Assembly (NCBI GenBank): GCA_013215095.1
Contig: JABSPM010000001.1
Coordinates: 1-32,971 of the forward strand
From: Flavobacteriaceae bacterium
GTDB taxonomy: Bacteria; Bacteroidota; Bacteroidia; Flavobacteriales; Flavobacteriaceae
DNA length: 32,971 nt
Direction of reading: 5' to 3'
Under the pieces are notes generated by a model. It made no database searches, was not told the DNA's origin, and worked only from the letters and a program-made list of their open reading frames with translations. Shown here piece after piece: positions 14,298-23,700 of this stretch (position 1 is its first letter; each line of letters starts with the position of its first letter). Position numbers and translations under genes: made by a program.

Positions 14298-15184
14298 AAA
14301 ACTTAATACACTCTATTAAACGCTCTTACCATAAAAGACATAGCATATCTACAATAAAAAAAGCCCCTATAAGTAATACACCAGTAGCCAATATACATAG
14401 AATTGACACCTCTAATGCTGGCGATTATTATTGTGCACCACACCATTATTTTGATGCTTTAAAAGGTACACATTTAGATATATTTTCTTACAAGAGTATA
14501 GATAAAAATAGACGTCAAAACTTTATCGATACCGTCTCACAAAAATCACTAATAATAGGAGGTGGAGGACTTCTTAACAGAAACGGTTTTAAGCGTCAAA
14601 TGCAACTTTTCGAAAGCCTCGCATCTAATGGAAAAAAAATAGTGCTCTGGGGTATTGGTCATAATGACAAGCACAATATGAGTAATGGAATTAACTATAA
14701 CATAAACACCTCTCAATTTGCTCTTGCTGGATTACGAGATTATAGTAAAGCAGAGCATTATGTGCCATGCGTAAGTTGTTTACATCCCATTTTTGACCAA
14801 CCCTTCACTGAAAGTCAAGATATTGGCATTGTGTTTCATAAAGACACGCTAAAAAAAGAAAACATTCTTTCTAAATTTAAATCTTATCCAACCGCTTCAA
14901 ATATTATGAAGTTTGAAGATATTATAGACTTCATAAAGCTGACCAATAAAATTGTTACCGACAGTTATCATGTAATGTATTGGAGTATGCTCTTAAATAA
15001 AAAGGTTGTTGTTATCCCCAACTCATCTAAATTTTTTGATTTTAAATATCACCCTGTTATCTCTAATTTTGATGATGCAATTAGTCAACTATCAAAAGCT
15101 AATGCCTACACAGGAATTCTTGAAGAATGTAGAACTATCAACCATAAATTTGCCGATAAAGCTTTCGATTATTTAAACATATGA
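14294..15184 (+). CDS. Polysaccharide pyruvyl transferase-like protein
   Basis: The 296-residue protein resembles the polysaccharide pyruvyl transferase fold (GT-B-like): DTSNAGDYYCAPHHYF (38-53), the glycine-rich IIGGGGLLN (87-95), an LWGIGH strand (118-123) and the late TDSYHVMYWSMLLNKKVVV (222-240), which corresponds to the conserved RYHG-type segment with a serine-tyrosine-histidine here. Family members add a pyruvyl ketal from PEP to surface sugars; the related CsaB/WcaK branches are known. Some relatives are in fact glycosyltransferases. It overlaps both neighbours by ATGA. The acceptor is not known. Confidence 0.75.
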   Translation: MKNLIHSIKRSYHKRHSISTIKKAPISNTPVANIHRIDTSNAGDYYCAPHHYFDALKGTHLDIFSYKSIDKNRRQNFIDTVSQKSLIIGGGGLLNRNGFKRQMQLFESLASNGKKIVLWGIGHNDKHNMSNGINYNINTSQFALAGLRDYSKAEHYVPCVSCLHPIFDQPFTESQDIGIVFHKDTLKKENILSKFKSYPTASNIMKFEDIIDFIKLTNKIVTDSYHVMYWSMLLNKKVVVIPNSSKFFDFKYHPVISNFDDAISQLSKANAYTGILEECRTINHKFADKAFDYLNI

Positions 15185-15744
15185 CGCAAGAACAAATCAA
15201 TAACGCACTAAAAATCTTGAAACAAGGTGGTATAATTGTCTATCCTACGGATACGATTTGGGGTATTGGGTGCGATGCCACAAATGCTGAGGCTGTTCAG
15301 CGCATTTATGAATTGAAGCAACGTGCCGAAACCAAATCCATGATTTGCCTGGTAAGCGATTTTAAAATGTTACATCAACACATTGAAGAAGTTCCTGAAG
15401 TTGCTTATGATATTCTTAAATACGCCAATAAACCCACAACAGTTATTTATGATAGACCTCGAAGGGTTGCCGAAAATGTCATTGCTTGTGACAATACACT
15501 AGCTATCCGAGTGGTTCGTGATAAGTTTTGTAATACCCTTATTAAAAAATTCAAAAAACCTATTGTTTCAACATCCGCAAACATTAGTGGTGAGCCATCT
15601 GCCTTAAGATTTGAAGAAATTAGTGAAGACATTTTAAAAGGTGTAGACTATGTTGTAAATTTGCATCGCGAAAAGAAATCTTCAAAAGCATCTTCAATCA
15701 TCAAACTAAGTGGAGATGGTATGGTAAAGGTTATTCGTAAATAA
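15181..15744 (+). CDS. tsaC: L-threonylcarbamoyladenylate synthase (TsaC/Sua5/YrdC)
   Basis: The 187-residue enzyme makes threonylcarbamoyl-AMP from threonine, bicarbonate and ATP, the first step of the t6A37 tRNA modification. Visible motifs are YPTDTIWGIGCD (21-32), KRxxxK-like LKQRAETKSM (45-54), KPTTVIY (84-90) and STSANISG (130-137). Its length corresponds to the short YrdC form with no extra Sua5 domain. The start codon lies within the stop of the glycan gene before it (ATGA). It is followed 37 nt later by cca, giving two tRNA-maturation genes in a row. Confidence 0.94.
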   Translation: MTQEQINNALKILKQGGIIVYPTDTIWGIGCDATNAEAVQRIYELKQRAETKSMICLVSDFKMLHQHIEEVPEVAYDILKYANKPTTVIYDRPRRVAENVIACDNTLAIRVVRDKFCNTLIKKFKKPIVSTSANISGEPSALRFEEISEDILKGVDYVVNLHREKKSSKASSIIKLSGDGMVKVIRK

Positions 15745-15781
15745 TTTTCAACATACCAAAGGTATTTGAAAAGCACTTTAT

Positions 15782-17197
15782 ATGAATTACAAAGAAGCAC
15801 TAGAGCATAACATATTCGGTATTATATCCAAATCGGCAAAAGCACTCGAATTGGACACCTATGTTATTGGTGGATTTGTTAGAGATTTTTTCCTTAAAAG
15901 AGGAACTCACAAAGATATTGATATAGTTACCATAGGAAGTGGTATTGCTTTAGCAAAACACGTATCAGAACAACTACCAAATCAACCCAAAGTTCAAATT
16001 TTCAAAACCTATGGAACAGCCATGTTACGTTATGAAGATATTGACATTGAATTTGTTGGGGCGCGCAAAGAATCTTACTCAGAAAACAGCCGAAATCCTA
16101 TCGTTAAAAGTGGCACACTTGAAGATGACCAAAATCGAAGAGATTTTACCATCAATGCTCTGGCTCTAGACCTTCATAAAGATCGCTTTGGCAATTTGCT
16201 AGACCCATTTAACGGTCTTAAAGATTTAGAAAACAAAATAATTAAAACACCTTTAAATCCAGATATCACCTATAGCGATGACCCCTTGCGAATGCTACGT
16301 GCTATCCGTTTTGCAACACAATTAAATTTTGATATTGAAAAAGCCTCACTTGATGCTATTACACGCAATCATAAACGTATCAAAATCATTACTAATGAGC
16401 GCATCGTTACTGAGCTTCATAAAATTCTAGAAAGCAAACGACCGTCTGTTGGTTTTTTAATTTTAGAACAAACTGGCCTATTGCAACATATTATGCCAGA
16501 GCTCACTGCACTTAAAGGCGTTGAAGATGTTGAAGGACAACGTCATAAAGACAATTTTTACCACACACTTGAAGTTGTTGATAATAGTGCTAAGCATACA
16601 GACGACTTATGGCTAAGATGGGCGGCTTTATTGCATGATATTGGCAAAGCACCAACCAAAAAATTTAACAAGAAAGTAGGGTGGACATTTCATGGTCATG
16701 AATTTGAAGGTTCTAAAATGGTCTATCGCTTATTCAAGCGTTTAAAAATGCCATTGAATGACAAAATGAAATTTGTTCAAAAAATGGTACTAATGAGTTC
16801 TCGCCCTATTGTGTTGGCACAAGACATTGTTACAGACTCAGCAGTAAGACGTTTGGTTTTTGATGCAGGTGATTATGTTGAGGATTTAATGACATTATGT
16901 GAAGCCGACATTACAACCAAAAACCCAAATAAATTTCAAAAATATCACAACAACTTTAAAATTGTTAGAGACAAAATCATAGAAGTTGAAGCACGAGATA
17001 AAGTTCGTAATTTTCAACCACCAGTTTCAGGAGAAGAGATTATGATTGCGTTTAATTTAAAACCCTCAAAAGAGATAGGTATCATTAAAGAAACGATTAA
17101 AGAAGCTATTTTGGAAGGTGACATTCCAAATGACTATGAAGCCGCATATAATTTGATGCTAAAAACAGGTAAAGCTTTAGGGTTAAAACAAATCTAA
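15782..17197 (+). CDS. cca: CCA-adding tRNA nucleotidyltransferase with HD domain
   Basis: The 471-residue class II nucleotidyltransferase has GGFVRD (30-35), the catalytic DID (45-47), RRDFTINALAL (119-129), the neck motif DPLRMLRAIRFA (167-178) and an HD domain (AALLHDIGKAPT, His285-Asp286, with HGHE at 304-307). It adds or repairs the 3' CCA of tRNAs in the cytoplasm. In some bacteria the same family includes poly(A) polymerases; the HD domain fused C-terminally is usual for Bacteroidota CCA enzymes. It is the last gene of the GT4-to-cca run, followed by a small hairpin. Confidence 0.9.
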   Translation: MNYKEALEHNIFGIISKSAKALELDTYVIGGFVRDFFLKRGTHKDIDIVTIGSGIALAKHVSEQLPNQPKVQIFKTYGTAMLRYEDIDIEFVGARKESYSENSRNPIVKSGTLEDDQNRRDFTINALALDLHKDRFGNLLDPFNGLKDLENKIIKTPLNPDITYSDDPLRMLRAIRFATQLNFDIEKASLDAITRNHKRIKIITNERIVTELHKILESKRPSVGFLILEQTGLLQHIMPELTALKGVEDVEGQRHKDNFYHTLEVVDNSAKHTDDLWLRWAALLHDIGKAPTKKFNKKVGWTFHGHEFEGSKMVYRLFKRLKMPLNDKMKFVQKMVLMSSRPIVLAQDIVTDSAVRRLVFDAGDYVEDLMTLCEADITTKNPNKFQKYHNNFKIVRDKIIEVEARDKVRNFQPPVSGEEIMIAFNLKPSKEIGIIKETIKEAILEGDIPNDYEAAYNLMLKTGKALGLKQI

Positions 17198-17209
17198 AAT
17201 CAATTGAAC

Positions 17210-17230
17210 ATTCCTGCTAAAATCAGGAAT
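17210..17230 (+). terminator. Short hairpin after cca, probable weak terminator
   Basis: ATTCCTG (17210-17216) and CAGGAAT (17224-17230) pair perfectly across a 7-nt loop, followed by TTAATTATAT rather than a pure T-run. It lies 13 nt beyond the cca stop, a suitable place for a terminator. Confidence 0.5.
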
Positions 17231-17293
17231 TTAATTATATAGCAAAGACTCAAAATGTAAAATATTCCTTATTAGGATAGCAATGACAGCACT

Positions 17294-18322
17294 ATGAAAA
17301 AAGACAACAAAAGCGTTATTTATTGGCTATTAACAGGGTGTATCCTTATTTTTATAATGGTCATTGTTGGAGGTGTAACAAGATTAACGCACTCTGGACT
17401 CTCCATTTCTAATTACAAATTAATCTCAGGAACTATTCCTCCAATGAATGAGACCGAATGGGAAGCGGCATTTGATTTATACAAACAATACCCAGAGTAT
17501 CAAAAATTAAACAATCACTTTTCATTACAGGATTTTAAAGATATTTATTTCTGGGAGTGGTTTCATCGTGTTATTGGTCGTTTTATTGGTATTGTGTTTA
17601 TTATCCCATTTTTATATTTTCTTATAAGAAAACAACTTTCCAAGTCTACGCTAAAAAAATCAATAATTCTACTCATACTAGGAGGATTCCAAGGCTTTTT
17701 GGGGTGGTATATGGTAAAAAGTGGATTGGTGGACCGTCCTGATGTTAGCCACTACAGATTAGCCGCTCACCTATCTACAGCATTTATTACTTGCGCCTAT
17801 ACCTTTTGGGTAATTTTAGATATTTTATTCCCAAACAAAAAACCAATTCGCACTTCTTTTAGAAACTTTATAAGGTTTGGCATGGCTTTACTTCTACTGC
17901 AGATTATCTATGGTGCATTTGTAGCAGGTTTAGATGCGGGTTATATTCATAGTCACTGGCCAATGATGAGTGATGGAAAATTCATACATCCTACCGTATA
18001 TATTGAACAATCTCCTGTATTCAGAAATTTTATTGAAGGTAAAAGTGGTGTGCAATTTGTGCATCGTACTTTAGCTTATATTGTTGCACTTTATATTTTT
18101 ATAATTTGGCGAAAATCAAAACAAATGCAATTAACACCTTGTCAAGCTAAAGCCGTAAATTTTTCTTTGATAATGGTTGGCATACAATTTTTACTCGGCG
18201 TACTTACCATTTTACTTCTTCAATTTACAACGTATAAAGTTTGGGTAGGGGTAACACATCAAGTAGGTGCTTTTTTCTTGCTATTAAGCATGACTTTTAC
18301 CTTGCATCGTTTTAGCAAGTAA
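17294..18322 (+). CDS. ctaA: Heme A synthase, COX15/CtaA family
   Basis: The 342-residue inner-membrane protein has about eight helices and oxidises the C8 methyl of heme O to give heme A for cytochrome aa3 oxidases. It has the COX15-type motif GGVTRLTHSGLSI (26-38), EWFHR (88-92, His91), HYRLAAH (153-159), VQFVHR (253-258, His257) and THQVGA (321-326, His322), the paired histidines that bind the hemes. The long loop between the first two helices and the lack of the CtaA cysteine pair place it with the COX15 (alpha-proteobacterial/mitochondrial) type. No ctaB or oxidase genes are nearby. Confidence 0.93.
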   Translation: MKKDNKSVIYWLLTGCILIFIMVIVGGVTRLTHSGLSISNYKLISGTIPPMNETEWEAAFDLYKQYPEYQKLNNHFSLQDFKDIYFWEWFHRVIGRFIGIVFIIPFLYFLIRKQLSKSTLKKSIILLILGGFQGFLGWYMVKSGLVDRPDVSHYRLAAHLSTAFITCAYTFWVILDILFPNKKPIRTSFRNFIRFGMALLLLQIIYGAFVAGLDAGYIHSHWPMMSDGKFIHPTVYIEQSPVFRNFIEGKSGVQFVHRTLAYIVALYIFIIWRKSKQMQLTPCQAKAVNFSLIMVGIQFLLGVLTILLLQFTTYKVWVGVTHQVGAFFLLLSMTFTLHRFSK

Positions 18323-18333
18323 CAATTTTTAAA

Positions 18334-18341
18334 TAAATTTG
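18334..18341 (+). promoter_or_regulatory. -7 promoter box TAAATTTG
   Basis: TAAATTTG fits TAnnTTTG and ends 19 nt before the ATG of the pRiA4b ORF-3-like gene. No -33 TTG is seen. Confidence 0.5.
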
Positions 18342-18360
18342 CAACAGATTACAAATACAC

Positions 18361-18876
18361 ATGATTTACAGATTTAGAGTTATATTAGACAACGACACGG
18401 AAGATGATATCTTTAGAGATATTGAGATTAGAAAGAATGACACCCTAGAAGACCTTCACAATACCATTACACAATCTTTTGGATTTGACGGCACTGAAAT
18501 GGCATCTTTTTATGTAAGTGATGATGTATGGAATCAAGGTGAAGAAATTTCTCTATTTGACCTGAGTGAAGGAACAAATTCTATTAGACTCATGCATGAA
18601 ACAACACTAGATTCTATTGTTAATAAAGATAACACAAAACTTATCTATGTATACGACTTCTTAACGATGTGGACCTTTTTTGTAGAACTTGGAGAAATCG
18701 TAAACGAAGCCCCTGGAACAGACTACCCAAACCTCATGTTTGTTCATGGTCAAATCCCAACAGAGGCACCAGAGAAAAAATTTGAAGGAGAAGTATCTGA
18801 AGAACACAAAGCATTTGATGGCGATTATGATATTGATGACTATGATAATTTAGACTTTGATGAAAATTGGAATTAA
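18361..18876 (+). CDS. pRiA4b ORF-3-like (IS1096 TnpR-like) family protein
   Basis: The 171-residue protein starts MIYRFRVILDNDTEDDIFRDIEI (only the first part is quoted as a landmark) and has the family pattern of a beta strand, NDTLEDLHNTITQSFGFD, then MASFYVSD and YVYDFLTMWTFFVEL. This matches the PRiA4_ORF3 fold, first named from a plasmid and from IS1096 but now found on many chromosomes as stand-alone genes. The C-terminus is an acidic tail (about 145-171). No function is established. There are no transposon ends around it. Confidence 0.8.
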   Translation: MIYRFRVILDNDTEDDIFRDIEIRKNDTLEDLHNTITQSFGFDGTEMASFYVSDDVWNQGEEISLFDLSEGTNSIRLMHETTLDSIVNKDNTKLIYVYDFLTMWTFFVELGEIVNEAPGTDYPNLMFVHGQIPTEAPEKKFEGEVSEEHKAFDGDYDIDDYDNLDFDENWN

Positions 18877-18993
18877 TTTCAAAATCTTAGTACCAACACA
18901 TTACTTCCCATTTCTTTAAATTAGTATATTTATTGTTGTAACATTTTGATAGCTGGTTCGTCTAAGTTCTATAACCAATCAAAATATTATAAT

Positions 18994-19893
18994 TTGGATA
19001 CTATTCTGACGATCAACAATCTTACCAAAAAATTCGGGTATCTCACTGCTGTAAAGGACTTATCTTTTAGAATTAACAAAGGAAATGTTTATGGAATTTT
19101 AGGCCCTAATGGTAGTGGAAAATCTACAACCTTAGGTGTTATTTTAAACGTAGTGAACAGAACTTCTGGTGACTTTCATTGGTTTGACGGCAAAATGTCA
19201 ACACATGAAGCTTTAAAAAAAGTAGGAGCCATTATAGAACACCCCAATTTTTACCCTTATATGACAGCTTACCAAAATTTAAAACTGGTATGTAAAATCA
19301 AAGGAATTTCTCACTCAAAAATCGATGAAAAATTAGAGGTTGTCGGTCTATTAGAACGTAAAAACAGTAAATTCAAAACCTATTCTCTGGGTATGAAGCA
19401 ACGTTTAGCTATTGCCTCCGCTCTACTTAATGACCCCGAAATACTCATCCTAGATGAACCAACTAATGGTTTAGACCCCCAAGGTATTCATCAAATAAGA
19501 CAGATTATTAAAGATATCGCTGCAGATGGCACTACAATTCTTTTAGCCTCTCATCTATTGGATGAAGTAGAAAAAGTATGTTCGCATGTCGTAGTATTAA
19601 GAAAAGGAAAAAAACTATACTCTGGTCGTGTAGATGAAATGATCTCTAGTCATGGTTTTTTCGAACTTAAAACCGATAAGCCCCAAGAATTAATCAAAAT
19701 ACTTGAAACTGATAATACATTTGGAACTATAAAAACTGAAGATGATCTCATCACAGCATTTCTTAACACGCCTTTGGAGCCTGGAACCTTCAACAAACTT
19801 ATGTTTGAAAAAGGCATTACAATTTCTCATCTCGTCAAACGAAAAGAAAGTTTGGAAGAACAGTTTTTACAATTAACCGACAATAACTCATAA
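18994..19893 (+). CDS. ABC transporter ATP-binding protein
   Basis: The 299-residue ATPase has Walker A GPNGSGKST (37-45), a variant signature SLGMKQR (131-137), Walker B LILDEP (151-156) and the H-loop histidine (ASHLLDE, His187). The start is placed at the TTG at 18994 (MDTILTINNLTKKFG) because the core begins just after it; the frame is open back to another TTG at 18946, whose 16 extra residues look non-conserved. A C-terminal domain of about 80 residues follows the ATPase core, as in the ABC-2/CcmA-type exporters. The partner permease starts 13 nt downstream. The substrate is unknown. Confidence 0.9.
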   Translation: MDTILTINNLTKKFGYLTAVKDLSFRINKGNVYGILGPNGSGKSTTLGVILNVVNRTSGDFHWFDGKMSTHEALKKVGAIIEHPNFYPYMTAYQNLKLVCKIKGISHSKIDEKLEVVGLLERKNSKFKTYSLGMKQRLAIASALLNDPEILILDEPTNGLDPQGIHQIRQIIKDIAADGTTILLASHLLDEVEKVCSHVVVLRKGKKLYSGRVDEMISSHGFFELKTDKPQELIKILETDNTFGTIKTEDDLITAFLNTPLEPGTFNKLMFEKGITISHLVKRKESLEEQFLQLTDNNS

Positions 19894-19906
19894 AAACACT
19901 TTAGAA

Positions 19907-20734
19907 ATGCTACGTTTATTACATTTAGAATTACAAAAACTATTACTCAACAAAGCGAGTAAGGTACTTATATTTATCTCATTTATTTTACCTTTTACAG
20001 TACTTATTCTAGCCTCAATAAAGATTAATTTCTTTGGTTTTTTCACCTTAGAACTTGGAGAATTGGGCATTTTTAACTTCCCTATTATTTGGCATATCAC
20101 AACATTCTTTGCCTCATACTTTAAATTCTTCTTTGCTATTGTTGTAGTAAGTATGATTGGAAATGAATACAGTAATAAAACGCTAAAACAAAACCTCATT
20201 GACGGTTTAAGTAAAAAGGAATTTATTTTATCTAAATTTTACACAATAATCTTCTTTTCTTTGGCAGCAACTTTACTCATTGGTTTGGCTACATTTTTAA
20301 TTGGACTCTATTATTCAAGCTACAATGAGCTACATATTATTTTAACCGAAATAGAATTTCTTTTAGCTTATTTTATAAAATTAGTTGGCTTTTTTAGTTT
20401 ATGTTTATTCTTTGCTATGCTATTGAAGCGTTCGGCTTTTGCTTTAGCTTTTCTATTTATTTTATATATTGTAGAATGGCTGGTATTTTGGGGCTCTTAT
20501 GAAATTTTAGGCTCTATTGATAACGCATTTAAAATTAAAAGTTTTATGCCTTTAGAGTCTATGTACAAGCTTATCGACCAACCTGCACAACGTATCGCGA
20601 TGACCAAATTCCCAGACAAAGCAGACTTAGCATACGACTACGCCGTGCACTGGCACGAAATTGCAATTGTATTGGGCTGGACTAGTTTATTCATATTTTT
20701 ATCATATCAATTATTAAAAAAGAGAGATTTGTAA
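19907..20734 (+). CDS. ABC-2 type transporter permease
   Basis: The 275-residue membrane protein has about six hydrophobic helices (roughly 20-38, 58-82, 113-133, 150-170, 172-195, 250-268) and the ABC-2 permease landmark GNEYSNKTLKQNLIDGLSK (about 85-103), in which the cytoplasmic coupling helix lies. With the preceding ATPase it forms an inner-membrane exporter. The two genes are 13 nt apart. The first T9SS exoprotein gene follows after 29 nt with no terminator, so read-through is possible. It resembles the NatB/bacteriocin-immunity-type permeases of flavobacteria, but the cargo cannot be predicted. Confidence 0.85.
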   Translation: MLRLLHLELQKLLLNKASKVLIFISFILPFTVLILASIKINFFGFFTLELGELGIFNFPIIWHITTFFASYFKFFFAIVVVSMIGNEYSNKTLKQNLIDGLSKKEFILSKFYTIIFFSLAATLLIGLATFLIGLYYSSYNELHIILTEIEFLLAYFIKLVGFFSLCLFFAMLLKRSAFALAFLFILYIVEWLVFWGSYEILGSIDNAFKIKSFMPLESMYKLIDQPAQRIAMTKFPDKADLAYDYAVHWHEIAIVLGWTSLFIFLSYQLLKKRDL

Positions 20735-20763
20735 TATATTTATAAGCTGATAGGCTTAATCCA

Positions 20764-23700
20764 ATGAAACTAGTATTACAAATTGTATTTACATTATCTT
20801 TTATAACACACATTTTCGCTCAAGGTGAATCTGCAAATTGGATTTTTGGAAATGGCGCAAAATTAACATTTAATGTTGATACAGGTGCGGTAAACTCAAC
20901 CACAGCAGCACAAAATACAATTAACACCCAGGAAGGATGTTCATCAATCTCTGATTCTGATGGCAACTTATTATTTTATACAGATGGAAGAACTGTATGG
21001 AATGCCAACTATCAGATCATGTTAAATGCAGATTACAACAATGGCTTAGGCTTATTAGGAGATCCTTCTAGCACATCGTCTGGAGTAATTGTACCTCACC
21101 CAGGAGACGCTGATTTATACTATGTATTTACCGTAGATGAACCACATCACAATAATGCTTGGGCTTTTCCAAACCAAGGCCCTGCAGATATTAATGGAAA
21201 CCCTCTAAATACCTACGAGGAGACCTATGGGGATAACCAAACCATACCCGAAAATGATGATGGCTTTAATAACGGCTTTAATTACTCCGTAATTGACATG
21301 TCTTTAAACGGTGGTTTAGGAGATGTTGTTTCGAATGAGAAAAACGTACATCTTATCACTTACAACAGTAACGACAATGAGCAATTAGCTTATAAATGTT
21401 CAGAAAAAATTACTGCTGTAGCAGCAAATGATTGTGAATCCATTTGGGTTATCACCCAATTTGTAGATACTTTTTATGCTTTTAAAATTAACGCAAACGG
21501 TATTAATACAAATCCTGTAACTTCAATATTAGATCCTTTTATAACTCTAGAAGGCTATAGACGTAATAGCATAGGCTACATGAAATCATCCCCAGATGGC
21601 ACCAAAATTGCTATATGCCATATTCAAAATTCTAATACCCCAAGCGATGACTATATGAGTAACGATTCGGGCAGTTTATGGCTATATGATTTTAATGATG
21701 AAACAGGTATAATTAGCAACCCCACAAACTTAATGAATAATGTTCCCTTTTATGGCACTGAATTCTCCTCTAACTCCAAGAAATTGTATGCTTCATATAA
21801 TAATATTGTAATGCAGTTTGATTTAGAAAACAATAACAACACTACACTAGTGTACACTGGAAACGCCGCAAATTCTAAGATTTTTTCTATGCAATTAGGG
21901 TTAAATGGCAAAATTTATATTATCAATTCTGACAATAGTTCAAATGCTTTAGACGTGATTGAAACCCCCAATGAGACAGGTAATAACTGTAACTATAATC
22001 CAGGCGGACAAACTATAGCAGCGAACACTGGTGTGCGCTTAGGTCTTCCGCCGTTTATAACATCCTATTTGCGTACAAATTTCATTAATATCATTGACCC
22101 TTTATCTTCCGAAATCTATAACAACTTAGAACTTTGTGACCAAACTCAATATACATTAATTGCTGAAGATATCCCAGGTGCTAACTATACTTGGACTCAT
22201 GAAGGTATTCTTCTTCCCGAAGATGATTTTGATCTCATTGTATCCGAATCTGGATTTTATGAAGTTGTCATAGAAAATATTCCAGACCAATGTAATACCA
22301 CCCTAATAGGACAAGCTAATGTCTCTTTTTTTGAGAGTCCTGTTGTAAATAACCAACCTAATGATATTATAATTTGTGATGACAATGGAGACGGAGTCTG
22401 GTCTTTTGATTTCTCAACACAAAACGAAGATATTATTGGAAATCAAGACAGCAACACACTTTCGGTGCACTACTATGAGAACCTTGAAGATGCAAATAAT
22501 AGAGAAAATCCGATACAAGGTAATTACAACAACACATCCAATCCTCAAGAAATATTTGCAAGAATAGAAAATGTTAATAACATAAATTGCCATAATATCA
22601 CATCGTTTTTCATTAGAGTTTTCAATACGCCCGTTGCCAATACGATACCAGATATAGAACACTGTGACGATGCTAGCGACGGTGATGATAGTAATGGACA
22701 AACAACTGTAAATCTGTCTCCCATTAACGCTATAGTATTAGGAAATCAAAGTCCTAATTCATATGGGGTTAGCTATTACACCTCACAAAATAATGCAGAC
22801 AGTAAGATTGACCCTTTACCTTTATCGTATTACAACAACACTCCATATCATGAAACTATTTTTGTTAGAATAGAAAACTTAGAGCATATAGATTGTTATA
22901 TAACCTCTTCTTTTGAACTGATCATAAATCCAATACCTGAAGCTTATGATGCAATATTATTTCAATGCGATAATGATGGCATAAATGATGCTTATACAAC
23001 TTTTGATTTGACACAATCTCATGATGCTTTAGTTGGTAATTTACCCAATTTAATAACACGTTTTTACCCAAGTCTGGAAGATGCAGAAAATAGTAGTAAT
23101 GAAATTGACGGCAATGCTTTCAATAATTCATCAAACCCACAGACTTTATTTGTTCAAGTGATAAATCCAACCACAAATTGTTTTGATATCTCTGAATTAG
23201 AACTGAGAGTTAGCGTTACTTCAGCTCATAATGCAACACTTGAAATTTGTGATGATGACGGCACCGAAGATGGCCTAAGTAGCTTCAACCTTACTGATGC
23301 GAATGACACCATTTCAGCAGGTGCTCCAGGCGATGTTACCATAAATTATTATGAAACATACGAAGATGCATTACTAGAGGAAAACCCTCTAAACACAACA
23401 TACACTAATACAACACCTTATTTTCAAGTTATTTATGCAAGAACTGAAAACAATAATGCATGCTATGGGATTAATACATTAGACCTTACAATATATGAAC
23501 TCCCACCTTTAGAAGACGACACTGTAGAGGTTTATTGTTTAAACTTTTTTCCAGAATACATCACATTAACTTCAGGAGTAATAGAAAACCTCCAAGACAA
23601 CTATAGTTACCAATGGTCTAACGGTGCAACAACATCAGAAATACAAGTAAATGAAATTAGCACTTACAACGTAACCATAACCAACAGCTTTGGATGTACA

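Noticed and set aside
15782-17197. tRNA genes near tsaC and cca
   Set aside because: No cloverleaf-like sequence or TTCGA/TTCAA T-arm motif with matching acceptor stem was found in the gaps around these genes.
18361-18876. The pRiA4b ORF-3/IS1096-like gene as part of a transposon
   Set aside because: No inverted repeats, transposase or target duplication surround it; the family is common as a stand-alone chromosomal gene.
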